Positions 33,192 to 41,873 of a stretch of 64,000 nucleotides of DNA are shown one piece after another (the stretch's first letter is position 1; the number at the start of each line of letters is the position of its first letter). The stretch lies in the NCBI GenBank assembly GCA_963706425.1, contig CAVPMN010000020.1, positions 868,001 to 932,000 on the forward strand. Direction: 5' to 3'. Source of the DNA: CAVPMN01 sp963706425. GTDB lineage: Bacteria > Actinomycetota > Acidimicrobiia > Acidimicrobiales > Acidimicrobilacustridaceae. Position numbers and translations under genes: made by a program. Under the pieces are notes generated by a model. That model was not told the DNA's origin. It made no database searches and saw nothing but the letters and a program-made list of their open reading frames with translations.

Positions 33192-33239
33192 AAATCGGTG
33201 CGTGAAACAACCGCATGCGGTTGTTTCACGCACCGATTT
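33192..33239. repeat. Perfect 48-bp palindrome (family member 1)
   Basis: Two 24-base arms with no spacer, centred on GCATGC at 33215/33216. The outer 21 bases of each arm (AAATCGGTGCGTGAAAC then AACC) recur exactly in the element at 49446-49492. It lies between the convergent VWA and smc genes. As RNA it could fold in both directions, but no T tract follows. Confidence 0.9.
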
Positions 33240-33250
33240 GGCTGGGTGGG

Positions 33251-36200
33251 TCAGGCGCCGGCGCCGACCTTCTCGGACACCACCCGCGACGAGCCGCCGG
33301 GCTGCATGGTGACCCCGTAGAGGCAGTCGGCCGCCTCCATGGTGCGCTTCTGGTGGCTGACGATGAGCAGCTGGGCCTCGAGGCGGAACTCGTCGACCAA
33401 CCCGAGGAAACGGTGCAGGTTGATGTCGTCGAGGGCGGCCTCGACCTCGTCCATGACGTAGAAGGGCGACGGTCGGCTGCGGAACACCGCGAACAGGAAC
33501 GCCAGCGCGGTCAGCGAGCGCTCACCGCCGGAGAGCAGCGACAGCTTCTTCACGTTCTTGCCCGAGGGCTTGGCCTCGACCTCGATGCCGGTCTCGAGCA
33601 GGTTGTCGGGCTCGGTGAGCCGGAGGCGGCCGGTGCCGCCGGGGAACAACGTCGCGAACAGGTGCTCGAAGTTCGACGCCACGTCGGCGAAGGCCGCGGC
33701 GAAGACCGACACGATCTCGCCGTCGATGGCCTTGATGATCTTCGCCAGCTCTCGACGCGACTCCTTCACGTCGTCGAGCTGTTGCTGCAGGAACTCGTGG
33801 CGCTCCTGCAGGGCCTCGTACTCCTGGAGGGCCAGCGGGTTGATCGGGCCCATGATGCGCAGCTCGCGTTCGAGCTCGCGGATGCGGGCGTTGGGTGTGA
33901 CGTTCTCGGCCAACTCGGGGCACTCGGCCGCCATCGCCCGATCGGGCTCGCAGTCGAGGTCGCGCCGCAGTGCCTCGACCGCCGTCTCGATGCGCAGTTT
34001 GGTCTCGGCGTCTTCGATCTCGATGCGCTGCAGACGTTCGCGCACCTCGGTGAGTTGGGTCTCGGCCGCGGCCCGCTGCTTGCGCAGCCCATCGAGCTCG
34101 GCCGCCACGGCCCGAGCCGCCTCGCTCTGCCGACGGCGGCGCTCGCGGAGATCGGTGAGCACCACCTCGATGGCTTCGATGCGTCCACCGACGAACTCGG
34201 TGAGCCGATCGGTGGCCAGTTGCTTGGCGTCGAGCTCGACCCGGCGGCCCTCGGCCTGGGCCCGCTCGGCGGCCACCCCCTCGAGGCGCTCCTCGACTTC
34301 GGTGAGGCGACGACTCAGGAACTGGCGACGCTCGTCGACGGCCGCGGCGCGCACCTCGAGGTCGGTGCGCAGCGCCCCCACCGCGGCGGCCCGCTCTTCG
34401 AGCTCGGAGCGGGCCTCGCCCATGCGCCGGCCGGCCTGCACGAACTCGTCCTCGTCACCCTCGAGGGCGGGCAGGCTCTGTTCGAGCTCGTCGATGCGCG
34501 CCTGCTCACGTTGAAGACGCTCGTCGAGCTCGGCCAGATGAGCGCCGAGAGCCTCGGCCTCGGTGGCGACGTCGCGTCGATCGGTCTCGACGCGCTGCAG
34601 GCCGTCGGCCGCGGCACTCATGCGGCCGTCGTTCTCGTCGAGCGAGGCCGCCAGCTCGGCCTCGACCCGCCGGGCCTCGTCGAGCACCCGGCGAGCGTCG
34701 GCCAGCGCGGCCCGGGCGTGGCCCGCCGCCTGTCCGGCCTGGTCGGCCCGCCGCCGGGCCTCGTCGAGCGCGGCCCCGGTGGCACCGGTGCCCGCGGCAC
34801 CCACTCGCCATCCGCTGGCCCCGAATCGATCGCCCCCTGCGGTGACCACCACGGCATCGGGATGGGCGAGGGCGACGTCGATCGCCTCGGCCCAACCTCC
34901 CTCCACCACCACGGCGGTGCCGAGCAGGCCATCGAGCAGCTGCTCGACATCGGCTCGGCCCGATCGCACGTGCCTGCGAAGCGGCTCGCCGACGGGCGGC
35001 GCAGAGCGAGCCGAGCGGGCCGCGCCCACGCTGATGACCGCGCCGGCGAGCGAATCACCGTGCAGGGCGGCGAGCGCACGGCGAGCCGCGTCGGCACCGT
35101 CGACGACCGTGGCGGCCAGCGCTTCGCCCGCGGCGGCCTCGAAGGCCGCCTCCCAACCCTCGTCGATGATGACCAGATCGAGCAGCGTGCCGAGCACCCC
35201 CTCGACGGCGGAGATCCGCTCGGTGCCGGCGCGGGAACGAGCCTCGTCGAGCGCCAGCGCCAGCGCCTCGGCCCGGGCCTGCCAGCTGTGCTGCTCGCTC
35301 TCGGCCGATCGTTGGGCGTCCTCGGCCGCGGCCAGGGCTGCTTCGGCGTCGGAGCGGCGGCGCTCGGCCTCGTCGAACGATGCCACCAGCGGTTGTTCGG
35401 CGGCTTCGGCTCCCGCCATCTCGGCGCGCAGCCGCTCGGCCTCCTCGCTCAGCCGCTGCTGCTTGTCGACCAGGCCACCGATGCGCGACTGCACCCGCTC
35501 GTGTTCGGCACGTGCCCGTTCGACCGCTCCTCGGCGCGCCGCCAGCTCGCCGCGCACCTCGGCGGCGTGACCGCTCGGCGCGGGCACGCCGTCGGCCCAC
35601 TGGGCCTCGAACGCGGCCCGCTGCTGCGCCAGGGCCGACTCGGCCTCGGCCAACGCCTCGGCCTGGGGAGCCATCTCGGCCGCTTCCCCTTCGACCTGCG
35701 CGAGCTCGCCTCGCAGACGGGCCGACTCGGCCTCGAGCGTGGCGATGACGCCCTGGTCGATGAAGGCGCTGCGTTCGCGATCGATGCCCCGTCGACGTTC
35801 GGCGAGCAGCGTGCCGATCCCGCGAGCGCGCTCGAAGAGCGACTCGAACTGGGCGAGCGAATCACCGAGATCGTCGCCACCCATCGCCGACAGCTTCGCT
35901 TCGGTGGCCAGCACCGCCGTGTCGAAGGTGGCGAGCTGGGAACGCACCTCGCGGTCGGTGTCGTTGAGCGTGGCGCGGGTCGTGCGCGCGCTCTCGAGCC
36001 GACGCTTCAGCGATTCGAGCTCGCGGCCGGCCACGAAGACTCGAAGCCCGGTGAGCTCCTCGACCAGTCCGCCGTGCCGGCGGGCGGCGTCGGCCTGCTT
36101 CTCGAGCGGGCGCAGTTGGCGACGTACCTCGCGCAGGAGGTCCTGCAGGCGCAACAGGTTGCCTTCGGTCGACGCCAGGCGACGTTCGGACTTCTCCTTG

Positions 36201-36718
36201 CGCTTGCGGTACTTGAGGACGCCCGCAGCCTCCTCGATGATCAGCCGCCGGTCCTCAGGTCGGGCGTTGAGCACCGCGTCGATCTGGCCCTGGCTGATGA
36301 TGACGTGCTGCTGTCGACCCACACCGCTGTCGGACAGCAGGTCTTGGATGTCGAGCAGGCGACACGGCACTCCGTTGAGCGCGTACTCGCTGTCGCCCGA
36401 GCGGAACAGCGTGCGGGTGATGGTCACCTCGTTGAACTCGATGGGCAGCACGCCCGAGGTGTTGTCGATGGTGAGGGTGACCTCGGCCCGACCGAGCGCG
36501 GCCCGCTTGGCCGCGCCGGCGAAGATGACGTCGTCCATCTTCTGCGAGCGCACCGAGCTCGGGGCTTGCGCTCCGAGCACCCAGGCGATGGCGTCGACCA
36601 CGTTCGACTTGCCACTGCCGTTCGGTCCGACGACCACGGTGACCCCCGGTTCGAGGTCGAGTGTGGTGGTCTCGGCGAACGACTTGAACCCCTTCAGCGT
36701 CAGGGACTTCAGGTACAC
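33251..36718 (-). CDS. smc: Chromosome segregation protein SMC
   Basis: ATPase of the condensin-like SMC-ScpAB complex. Head Walker A VVGPNGSGKSNVVDAIAWVL, Q loop (SQGQIDAVL), a long coiled coil, the hinge at about 495-640 (GVLGTLLDLVIIDEGWEAAF, and Gly-rich GGDRFGASGWRVG), a second coiled coil, signature LSGGERSLTALAFLFAVF and Walker B FYVMDEVEAALDD. I choose GTG 36718 (1155 residues): the family begins at YLKSLTLKGFKSF and GGAG lies just upstream, while the ATG at 36769 adds unrelated residues. mutM and rnc are upstream, as in mycobacteria. Confidence 0.96.
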   Translation of the reverse strand: MYLKSLTLKGFKSFAETTTLDLEPGVTVVVGPNGSGKSNVVDAIAWVLGAQAPSSVRSQKMDDVIFAGAAKRAALGRAEVTLTIDNTSGVLPIEFNEVTITRTLFRSGDSEYALNGVPCRLLDIQDLLSDSGVGRQQHVIISQGQIDAVLNARPEDRRLIIEEAAGVLKYRKRKEKSERRLASTEGNLLRLQDLLREVRRQLRPLEKQADAARRHGGLVEELTGLRVFVAGRELESLKRRLESARTTRATLNDTDREVRSQLATFDTAVLATEAKLSAMGGDDLGDSLAQFESLFERARGIGTLLAERRRGIDRERSAFIDQGVIATLEAESARLRGELAQVEGEAAEMAPQAEALAEAESALAQQRAAFEAQWADGVPAPSGHAAEVRGELAARRGAVERARAEHERVQSRIGGLVDKQQRLSEEAERLRAEMAGAEAAEQPLVASFDEAERRRSDAEAALAAAEDAQRSAESEQHSWQARAEALALALDEARSRAGTERISAVEGVLGTLLDLVIIDEGWEAAFEAAAGEALAATVVDGADAARRALAALHGDSLAGAVISVGAARSARSAPPVGEPLRRHVRSGRADVEQLLDGLLGTAVVVEGGWAEAIDVALAHPDAVVVTAGGDRFGASGWRVGAAGTGATGAALDEARRRADQAGQAAGHARAALADARRVLDEARRVEAELAASLDENDGRMSAAADGLQRVETDRRDVATEAEALGAHLAELDERLQREQARIDELEQSLPALEGDEDEFVQAGRRMGEARSELEERAAAVGALRTDLEVRAAAVDERRQFLSRRLTEVEERLEGVAAERAQAEGRRVELDAKQLATDRLTEFVGGRIEAIEVVLTDLRERRRRQSEAARAVAAELDGLRKQRAAAETQLTEVRERLQRIEIEDAETKLRIETAVEALRRDLDCEPDRAMAAECPELAENVTPNARIRELERELRIMGPINPLALQEYEALQERHEFLQQQLDDVKESRRELAKIIKAIDGEIVSVFAAAFADVASNFEHLFATLFPGGTGRLRLTEPDNLLETGIEVEAKPSGKNVKKLSLLSGGERSLTALAFLFAVFRSRPSPFYVMDEVEAALDDINLHRFLGLVDEFRLEAQLLIVSHQKRTMEAADCLYGVTMQPGGSSRVVSEKVGAGA

Positions 36719-36828
36719 AGCGACTCCGGTTTCCCACTCGGGGCCGGGCCGGAAACGGCCCCGCTCCACCCGGTTCGCGACCCTACCGGCTGCCCGATCC
36801 CCCGCCGTTCATCCCCGGGTGACAGCCG

Positions 36829-37665
36829 TCAGACCTGGCAGACCTCGCAGAAGTAGGTCGAGCGGCCGGAGAACTTGGCCTTGGTGACCTGGTTGCGACG
36901 GCAGCGGCGGCAGGGCTGCTTCTCGCGGTTGTAGACCTTGTGGTGCTCCTGGAACTCACCGGGCTTGCCGTTGAGATCGACGTACTGCTCGTCGTCGAGG
37001 GTGGAGCCGCGGTACTTGATGGCCTCGTGCAGGGTCTCGATGACCGCCCGGTAGAGGCGGCGGATCTCCTGGGACGACAAGGTGTCGGTCATGCGGTCGT
37101 AGCGCAGCCCGGCGGCGAACAGGATCTCGTCGGAGTAGATGTTGCCGATGCCGGCCAGCTGGCTCTGGTCCATGAGGAACGCCTTGAGCTTCACCGGCTT
37201 GGCCGTGAGCAGATGGGCGAAGGTGGTCCACGAGATGGGTTCGTCGACCGGATCGATGCCGAGCTCGGCCAGCTCCGGGAAGTCCTCGTCGAGGGACTCG
37301 GGGTTGGCCACGAACACCTCGCCGAACGTGCGGGGATCGACGAAGCGCAGCTGTCCGCCCTGGGTGAAGGTGAACACGACGTGGGTGTGCTTGATGGGCG
37401 CGTCCTTGTTGGCCGCCCGGAGCAGCTGGCCGCTCATGCGCAGGTGGATCACCACGATGTCGCCGGTGTCGAGCGACAGCAGGAGGTACTTGCCCTTGCG
37501 GTCGACGCCGGTGATCTTGGCGCCTTCGACCCGCGTGATGAACTGCTTCTTGGGCTGTCGGCGCACCGTGCGGGTGCCCGATACCTGAGCGGTCTTGATG
37601 CGCTTGCCCACCACGTCGCGTTCGAGCTCGCGTCGGATGGTCTCGACCTCGGGCAACTCAGGCAC
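36829..37665 (-). CDS. mutM: Formamidopyrimidine-DNA glycosylase
   Basis: Removes 8-oxoG and other oxidised purines. N-terminal PELPEVETIRREL supplies the catalytic Pro2 and Glu3 (after Met removal), DRKGKYLLL the conserved Lys, and AGIGNIYSDEILF the helix-two-turn-helix. The C-terminal zinc finger has CRRC and CEVC (from CRRCRRNQV to STYFCEVCQ). Length of 278 is normal. The start overlaps the rnc stop by 8 bases. Confidence 0.96.
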   Translation of the reverse strand: MPELPEVETIRRELERDVVGKRIKTAQVSGTRTVRRQPKKQFITRVEGAKITGVDRKGKYLLLSLDTGDIVVIHLRMSGQLLRAANKDAPIKHTHVVFTFTQGGQLRFVDPRTFGEVFVANPESLDEDFPELAELGIDPVDEPISWTTFAHLLTAKPVKLKAFLMDQSQLAGIGNIYSDEILFAAGLRYDRMTDTLSSQEIRRLYRAVIETLHEAIKYRGSTLDDEQYVDLNGKPGEFQEHHKVYNREKQPCRRCRRNQVTKAKFSGRSTYFCEVCQV

Positions 37666-38422
37666 GGTCTCCCCCTACAGGCCGGTCTCCCAGCTCACTC
37701 ATGACGCGACCCCAGGCCGCCTGGGCGGCGGCCTGTTCGGCCTGCTTCTTCGAACGCCCTTCGCCTTCTCCCTTGACCTCGCCACCGAGGCGCACCGTGG
37801 CGAAGAACCGCTTGGCGTGATCGGGCCCCTCGTCGCGCACGCCGTACTGCGGCAGCTGCTCGTAGCGACGGGCCGCCAGCTCCTGCAGCTGGGTCTTGAA
37901 GTCGTTGACCCCCGGGCCAACGGCTGCCTCGGCGATGCGGTCGGTCAAGAGCTTGAGCACCAGATCGCGGGCCGGCTCGTAGCCGCCCTCGACGTAGATC
38001 GCACCGATGACCGCCTCGAGGGCGTCGGCGAGCAGCGACGGCTTGGCTCGTCCGCCGCTCGCGTGCTCGCCCTTGCCCAGGCGCAGGTGGTCGCCGAGCC
38101 CGAGCGGCCCTGCGACCTCGGCGAGCGTGCCGGCGTTCACCACCGACGCGCGGATCTTGGCCATCTCGCCCTCGGGCAGATGGGGGTAGCGGGCGAACAC
38201 ATAGTCGGTGACGACCAGGCCGAGCACGGCGTCGCCGAGGAACTCCAGGCGTTCGTTCGACTCCTGCCCGGCGTTCTCGGCGCACCAGGAGCGGTGCGTG
38301 AGAGCCAACGCGAGCAGGTCAGGGTCGGCGAAGGAGTAGCCGAGGCGATCGCCCAGATGCGACAGCGTGTCGGTGCCCTCCGCCTCAGCCCAGCTTGGCG
38401 ACGACGTAGTCGACCGCGTCAC
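37658..38422 (-). CDS. rnc: Ribonuclease III
   Basis: Double-strand-specific endoribonuclease for rRNA and mRNA processing. The signature NERLEFLGDAVLGLVVTDYV and the second acidic motif LLADALEAVIGAIYVEGG provide the catalytic Asp/Glu residues; a dsRNA-binding domain (about 170-240, DFKTQLQELA, GRSKKQAEQAAAQAA) follows. GTG 38422 lies inside the end of acpP, a 38-base overlap; no start codon occurs between the acpP stop and the homology, so the overlap seems real. Confidence 0.94.
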   Translation of the reverse strand: MTRSTTSSPSWAEAEGTDTLSHLGDRLGYSFADPDLLALALTHRSWCAENAGQESNERLEFLGDAVLGLVVTDYVFARYPHLPEGEMAKIRASVVNAGTLAEVAGPLGLGDHLRLGKGEHASGGRAKPSLLADALEAVIGAIYVEGGYEPARDLVLKLLTDRIAEAAVGPGVNDFKTQLQELAARRYEQLPQYGVRDEGPDHAKRFFATVRLGGEVKGEGEGRSKKQAEQAAAQAAWGRVMSELGDRPVGGDRA

Positions 38423-38675
38423 GAACCGTCTTCAGGTCTTCGAGGTCTTCGTCCTCGATGCGGAAGCCGACGGAGCGCTCGCCGAGCTCCTCCTCGAGCG
38501 CTTCGACCAGCTCGATGAGCGCCAGCGAGTCGGCGTCGAGGTCGTCGGCGAAGGAGTCGCCCTCGTTGATGCTGCCCGGCTCGATCTCGAGGATGTCGGC
38601 CAGCCGGTCGCGGATCAGCTCGAAGACCGCCTGGCGGTCCATCGGGCTCTGCTCCACATGGGTCTCTGCTGGCAC
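38385..38675 (-). CDS. acpP: Acyl carrier protein
   Basis: Carries growing acyl chains on 4'-phosphopantetheine. The attachment Ser50 is in DLDADSLALIELV, with the acidic helix II and a normal length of 96 including a 12-residue N-terminal extension. GTG 38675 is preceded by GGAAGGAG at proper spacing; ATG at 38642 is an alternative shorter start. It follows plsX after a 189-base gap that holds no gene (38676-38864), and its end overlaps rnc. Confidence 0.93.
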   Translation of the reverse strand: MPAETHVEQSPMDRQAVFELIRDRLADILEIEPGSINEGDSFADDLDADSLALIELVEALEEELGERSVGFRIEDEDLEDLKTVRDAVDYVVAKLG

Positions 38676-38864
38676 GCGTGCTCCTTCCGGCGTGATGCCT
38701 GATGCTTCCCCGAGCGGTCCCCTGCTGCCGGGACGTTCCCTGGTCGGTCGACGGGCGGCGTGATGGGCCCGTCCCGGCCGAAGGTGGGCGGAGCTTATCC
38801 GATCAGAGGTGGCTACGCTCTGTGAAAGATACCGAAAAGCACGGAATGAGGATGAAGGTGCTGC

Positions 38865-39851
38865 TCAGCCGGTGATGGCGGCCCGGAGATGGGCCACCAC
38901 GTCCGCGTCGACCATGTCCCGGGCCACCGACACCGCGTTGACCATCGCTCGGGCCGATGACGATCCATGGCTGATGATGCAGACGCCATCGACGCCGAGG
39001 AGCATCGCTCCCCCCGTGGTCTCGGGGTCGAGCGAGGCGTAGAGCGGGGTGAGCGTCGGCCACAGCTGCTCCGAGGCGGCCCGGGCCTCCGGAGTCGAGT
39101 CGAAGGCCGCCAGCAGGGCGGCCACCAACGTCTTCAGCCCGCCTTCGAGGGTCTTCAAGGCCACGTTGCCGGTGAAGCCGTCGGTGACGACCACGTCGAC
39201 GTCGTCGGTCATCAGGTCTCGGCCTTCGACGTTGCCGATGAACGACGCGCCGGTGTCGCCGATCCAGGCGCCGTCGGCGAGCAGCTTGTGGGTGTCCTTC
39301 ACCAACGGGTTGCCCTTGGTGGGCTCCTCACCGATCGACAGCAGCCCCACCCGTGGTCGCTCGACACCGAAGCGGGCCCGGGCGAACACCGCCCCCATCT
39401 GGGCGAACTGCACGAGCCATTCGGGTTGGCACTCGGCGTTGGCCCCCGCATCGAGCAGCACGGTGGGCGCGCCGCCGGGCACCGGGATGGGCGTGGCGAT
39501 GGCGGGGCGGGACACACCCTTGATGCGGCCCATGCGCAGCAAGGCACTGGCCATGGTGGCGCCGGTGTTGCCGGCACTGACCATGGCCGAGGCATGGCCG
39601 TCGCGCACTTGCTCGGCTGCTCGGACGAGCGACGAGTCCTTCATGGTGCGCACGCTCGAGGCCGGGTCGGCGTCCATGGCGATCACCTGCGACGCCGCCA
39701 CCACGGGCAGGTCTCCAGGGTCGCTGATGTCGTCGGGCCGGCCCACCAGCACGATGGGCACCCCGAGCTCGGTGGCCGCCAGACGGGCGCCCTCGACGAT
39801 CGCACCTGGTGCGTGGTCGCCGCCCATCGCGTCGACGGCTATCGGCAGCAT
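38865..39851 (-). CDS. plsX: Phosphate acyltransferase PlsX
   Basis: Converts acyl-ACP to acyl-phosphate, the first step of PlsX-PlsY phospholipid synthesis. Typical motifs are IAVDAMGGDHAPGAIVEGA, VSAGNTGATMASALLRMGRI, LLDAGANAECQPEWLVQFA, GLLSIGEEPTKGN, DVVVTDGFTGNVALKTLEG and the C-terminal GGAMLLGVDGVCIISHG. ATG 39851 (328 residues) is the family start; the frame is open further upstream across rpmF. The rpmF-plsX-acpP order is conserved. Confidence 0.96.
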   Translation of the reverse strand: MLPIAVDAMGGDHAPGAIVEGARLAATELGVPIVLVGRPDDISDPGDLPVVAASQVIAMDADPASSVRTMKDSSLVRAAEQVRDGHASAMVSAGNTGATMASALLRMGRIKGVSRPAIATPIPVPGGAPTVLLDAGANAECQPEWLVQFAQMGAVFARARFGVERPRVGLLSIGEEPTKGNPLVKDTHKLLADGAWIGDTGASFIGNVEGRDLMTDDVDVVVTDGFTGNVALKTLEGGLKTLVAALLAAFDSTPEARAASEQLWPTLTPLYASLDPETTGGAMLLGVDGVCIISHGSSSARAMVNAVSVARDMVDADVVAHLRAAITG

Positions 39852-39862
39852 GGGAGACGCCG

Positions 39863-40042
39863 TCAGTCGACGTCGACGGCCTGGCGGCCGTGGTACCAGC
39901 CACAGTTGCCGCAGACCCGGTGGGGGCGCTTCACGGCCCCACACCGCGGGCAACCGCTGCGCGAGGGGGACCCCAGACGCCAGGCCGAGGCCCGGCGGCT
40001 ACGGCTCTTCGACTTCGAGGTCTTCTTCTTGGGGACGGCCAT
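39863..40042 (-). CDS. rpmF: 50S ribosomal protein L32
   Basis: 59 residues: MAVPKKKTSKSKSRSRR, then a zinc ribbon with CPRC and CGNC, ending WYHGRQAVDVD and TGA at 39865-39863. This is the Cys-containing (C+) form of L32. It lies 11 bases before plsX and after the DUF177 gene, the usual order. Confidence 0.96.
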   Translation of the reverse strand: MAVPKKKTSKSKSRSRRASAWRLGSPSRSGCPRCGAVKRPHRVCGNCGWYHGRQAVDVD

Positions 40043-40135
40043 CGGAGATCCTGAACTTCGGGGGCGCGAGACGTGTGCCCGGTGCGAGTCGGACAGGTTA
40101 GCGGGACCACACCCGATCGGTCGAAGTCGCCCCCG

Positions 40136-40675
40136 TCAGTTCCGAGCGCCCGGGTCGTCGGGCTCGAACCGCAGCTCGTCGAGCGCGGCCCACCTCGGGT
40201 CGGGCGCCGGGGGCTGGTCGCTCGCGGGCTCCTCTCCTCCGACCGCCGCAGGAAAGCTGTCGGGCGCGGGCCCGCGGCAATCCGGGCCGCACAGCGGTGC
40301 GATCGGCAGCGAGAGCAGCACGGCATCGCGCACCATGGGCTCGAGGTCGACCACGTCGTCGTCGCTGAGCGGATAGGTCTCGCCGTCGACCGGTCGCCGC
40401 TCGAAGATCTCGCGCACGTCGCTCTCGATCACGCCCTCGATGGGCTCGAGGCAACGACGGCACTCGGCCGCCCACGGCGCGCGCACCGTCCCCTCGGCCA
40501 CCACGCCGTTGCTGATCGACTCGAGCTCGAGATCGACCTCGACGAGGGCCCCGTCGGGCACGGCCGAGGTGGAGATGGCCAGACCGTCGAGCGGAGCGCT
40601 CACCTCGACCGGGCGGCGGCTCCCGAGGTGCCGCCTGATGTCGGCCACTCCGATCTGGAGCAGCCCCAGGCTCAT
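40136..40675 (-). CDS. DUF177 (YceD) family protein
   Basis: 179 residues, linked to 23S rRNA and L32 metabolism by conservation with rpmF. Visible: VSAPLDGLAIS, GTVRAPWAAECRRCLEPIEG (first CxxC) and a later CGPDC pair, which may bind metal, with an acidic and then Pro-rich C-terminus. The start overlaps the upstream gene's stop as ATGA. Confidence 0.9.
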   Translation of the reverse strand: MSLGLLQIGVADIRRHLGSRRPVEVSAPLDGLAISTSAVPDGALVEVDLELESISNGVVAEGTVRAPWAAECRRCLEPIEGVIESDVREIFERRPVDGETYPLSDDDVVDLEPMVRDAVLLSLPIAPLCGPDCRGPAPDSFPAAVGGEEPASDQPPAPDPRWAALDELRFEPDDPGARN

Positions 40676-41331
40676 CGGTCGTCCTGGTCGAAGAACTCGC
40701 CCTCGTCCTCCATCGGGTCGTCGGCGAGTGGTTGGTCGGCCATCGCACGGTCGGGAGGCGGCGGGAGCGTCGCTTCGTCGAGCCGCTGCTGATCGTCGGC
40801 CGGGCTCTCGCCGAGCAGGTTGGCGCCCTGCAGCTTCGCCCGACCGGCGTTCACCAGCTTCTGCGTGCGCTCGAGCACGATCTCGAAGCTGGCCAGCTTC
40901 TGGTCGCAGAAGTCCTCGACCTCGTGCCGCAGGCGACGGGCCTCGGACTCGGCGGTGTCGACGATCTGGTAGGCCCGCTGCTCGGCGGCTTTCACCACCT
41001 CGGTGCGTTGCACCATGCGCTCGGCACGGGCGCGAGCCTGCTCGAGCAGCTCGTCGCCCTCGTGGCGCACTCGCGCCAGGTACTCCTCTCGCTCCTTCAG
41101 CAGCCAACGGGCGGCGCGCAGCTCCTCGGGCAACCGCGCCAGCGCTTCGTCGATGAGCTCGAGCACTTCTTCCTTCGAGATCATCGACGACGCCGAGAGC
41201 GGCACCGGTCGAGCGGCGTCGATGACGTCGCGGAGCTGGAGCAGCACCTCCTCGGTCTCCGGCGGGTGGTACTGCGAGCCGACCGGTGGAGGGGTCAGGT
41301 CGAGTTCGGCATCAGCGTCGAAGTCGCTCAC
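40672..41331 (-). CDS. SepIVA/DivIVA-like coiled-coil protein
   Basis: 219 residues. An acidic, Pro-rich N-terminus (1-40) and C-terminus flank a long helical region (about 60-175: SKEEVLELIDEALARLPEEL, REEYLARVRHEGDELLEQAR, QRAYQIVDTAESEARRLRHE) with strong heptad character. Position beside DUF177, rnc, mutM and smc matches Mycobacterium Rv2927c, the septation protein SepIVA, so I infer an orthologue acting in division or envelope growth. Relatives are sometimes labelled ATP synthase subunit b-like because of the coiled coil. GTG 41331 overlaps the coaD stop. Confidence 0.75.
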   Translation of the reverse strand: MSDFDADAELDLTPPPVGSQYHPPETEEVLLQLRDVIDAARPVPLSASSMISKEEVLELIDEALARLPEELRAARWLLKEREEYLARVRHEGDELLEQARARAERMVQRTEVVKAAEQRAYQIVDTAESEARRLRHEVEDFCDQKLASFEIVLERTQKLVNAGRAKLQGANLLGESPADDQQRLDEATLPPPPDRAMADQPLADDPMEDEGEFFDQDDR

Positions 41332-41807
41332 CGAAGGTGCTTCTCCTCGAGGCGCTTCTCGACGGCGGCCGGCACCATCGCCGAGATGTCGCCTCCGAAC
41401 TTGGCGATCTCGCGGATGAGCCGCGACGCGAGGAACGAGTTGCCCGACGCCGACGGGATGAAGAGCGTGTCGACCCCCGAGATCTTGTGGTTCATCTGGG
41501 CCATCTGCAGCTCGCTCTCGAAATCGGAGACGGCGCGCAGTCCCTTCACGATGAAGTCGGCCTCGAGGTCGCGGGCGAGATCGACCACCAGGCTCGAGAA
41601 CATGGTGACCCGCACGTTGTCGAGATGGCGCACCGATTCCTCGAGCATGTCCTGGCGCTCGTCGAAGGAGAACAGGGGCTCGCCCTTCTGCGGGTTGCGC
41701 ATCGCCGCGACCACCACCTCGTCGAAGAGGCGCGACGCCGTCTCGATGATCTCGAGATGGCCGTTGTGGATGGGGTCGAACGAGCCTGGATAGAGGACGC
41801 GGGTCAA
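41328..41807 (-). CDS. coaD: Pantetheine-phosphate adenylyltransferase
   Basis: Fourth step of CoA synthesis. The nucleotidyltransferase motif is YPGSFDPIHNGHLEIIETA (T/HxGH: HNGH), with KGLRAVSDFESELQMAQMN and IPSASGNSFLASRLIREIAKFGG. 159 residues, normal. The start is TTG 41807; no Shine-Dalgarno sequence or TANNNT box is obvious, so initiation is less certain than identity. Confidence 0.95.
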   Translation of the reverse strand: MTRVLYPGSFDPIHNGHLEIIETASRLFDEVVVAAMRNPQKGEPLFSFDERQDMLEESVRHLDNVRVTMFSSLVVDLARDLEADFIVKGLRAVSDFESELQMAQMNHKISGVDTLFIPSASGNSFLASRLIREIAKFGGDISAMVPAAVEKRLEEKHLR

Positions 41808-41873
41808 CGTGGCTCCGAAGGACTCGGTGGACGGGCGAACGTGACGAGCGTACCGCCGTAGCGCTTGGCCCTC

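Noticed and set aside
33192..33239. Ordinary intrinsic terminator
   Set aside because: The stem is long and perfect but no T tract follows on either side; transcription-ending activity is possible but not shown by sequence.
33215..36856. 1213-codon open frame antisense to smc
   Set aside because: It lies exactly opposite smc, whose motifs are complete; in high-GC DNA the antisense frame of a Glu/Ala-rich coiled-coil gene stays open by codon bias. The translation is low-complexity without domains.
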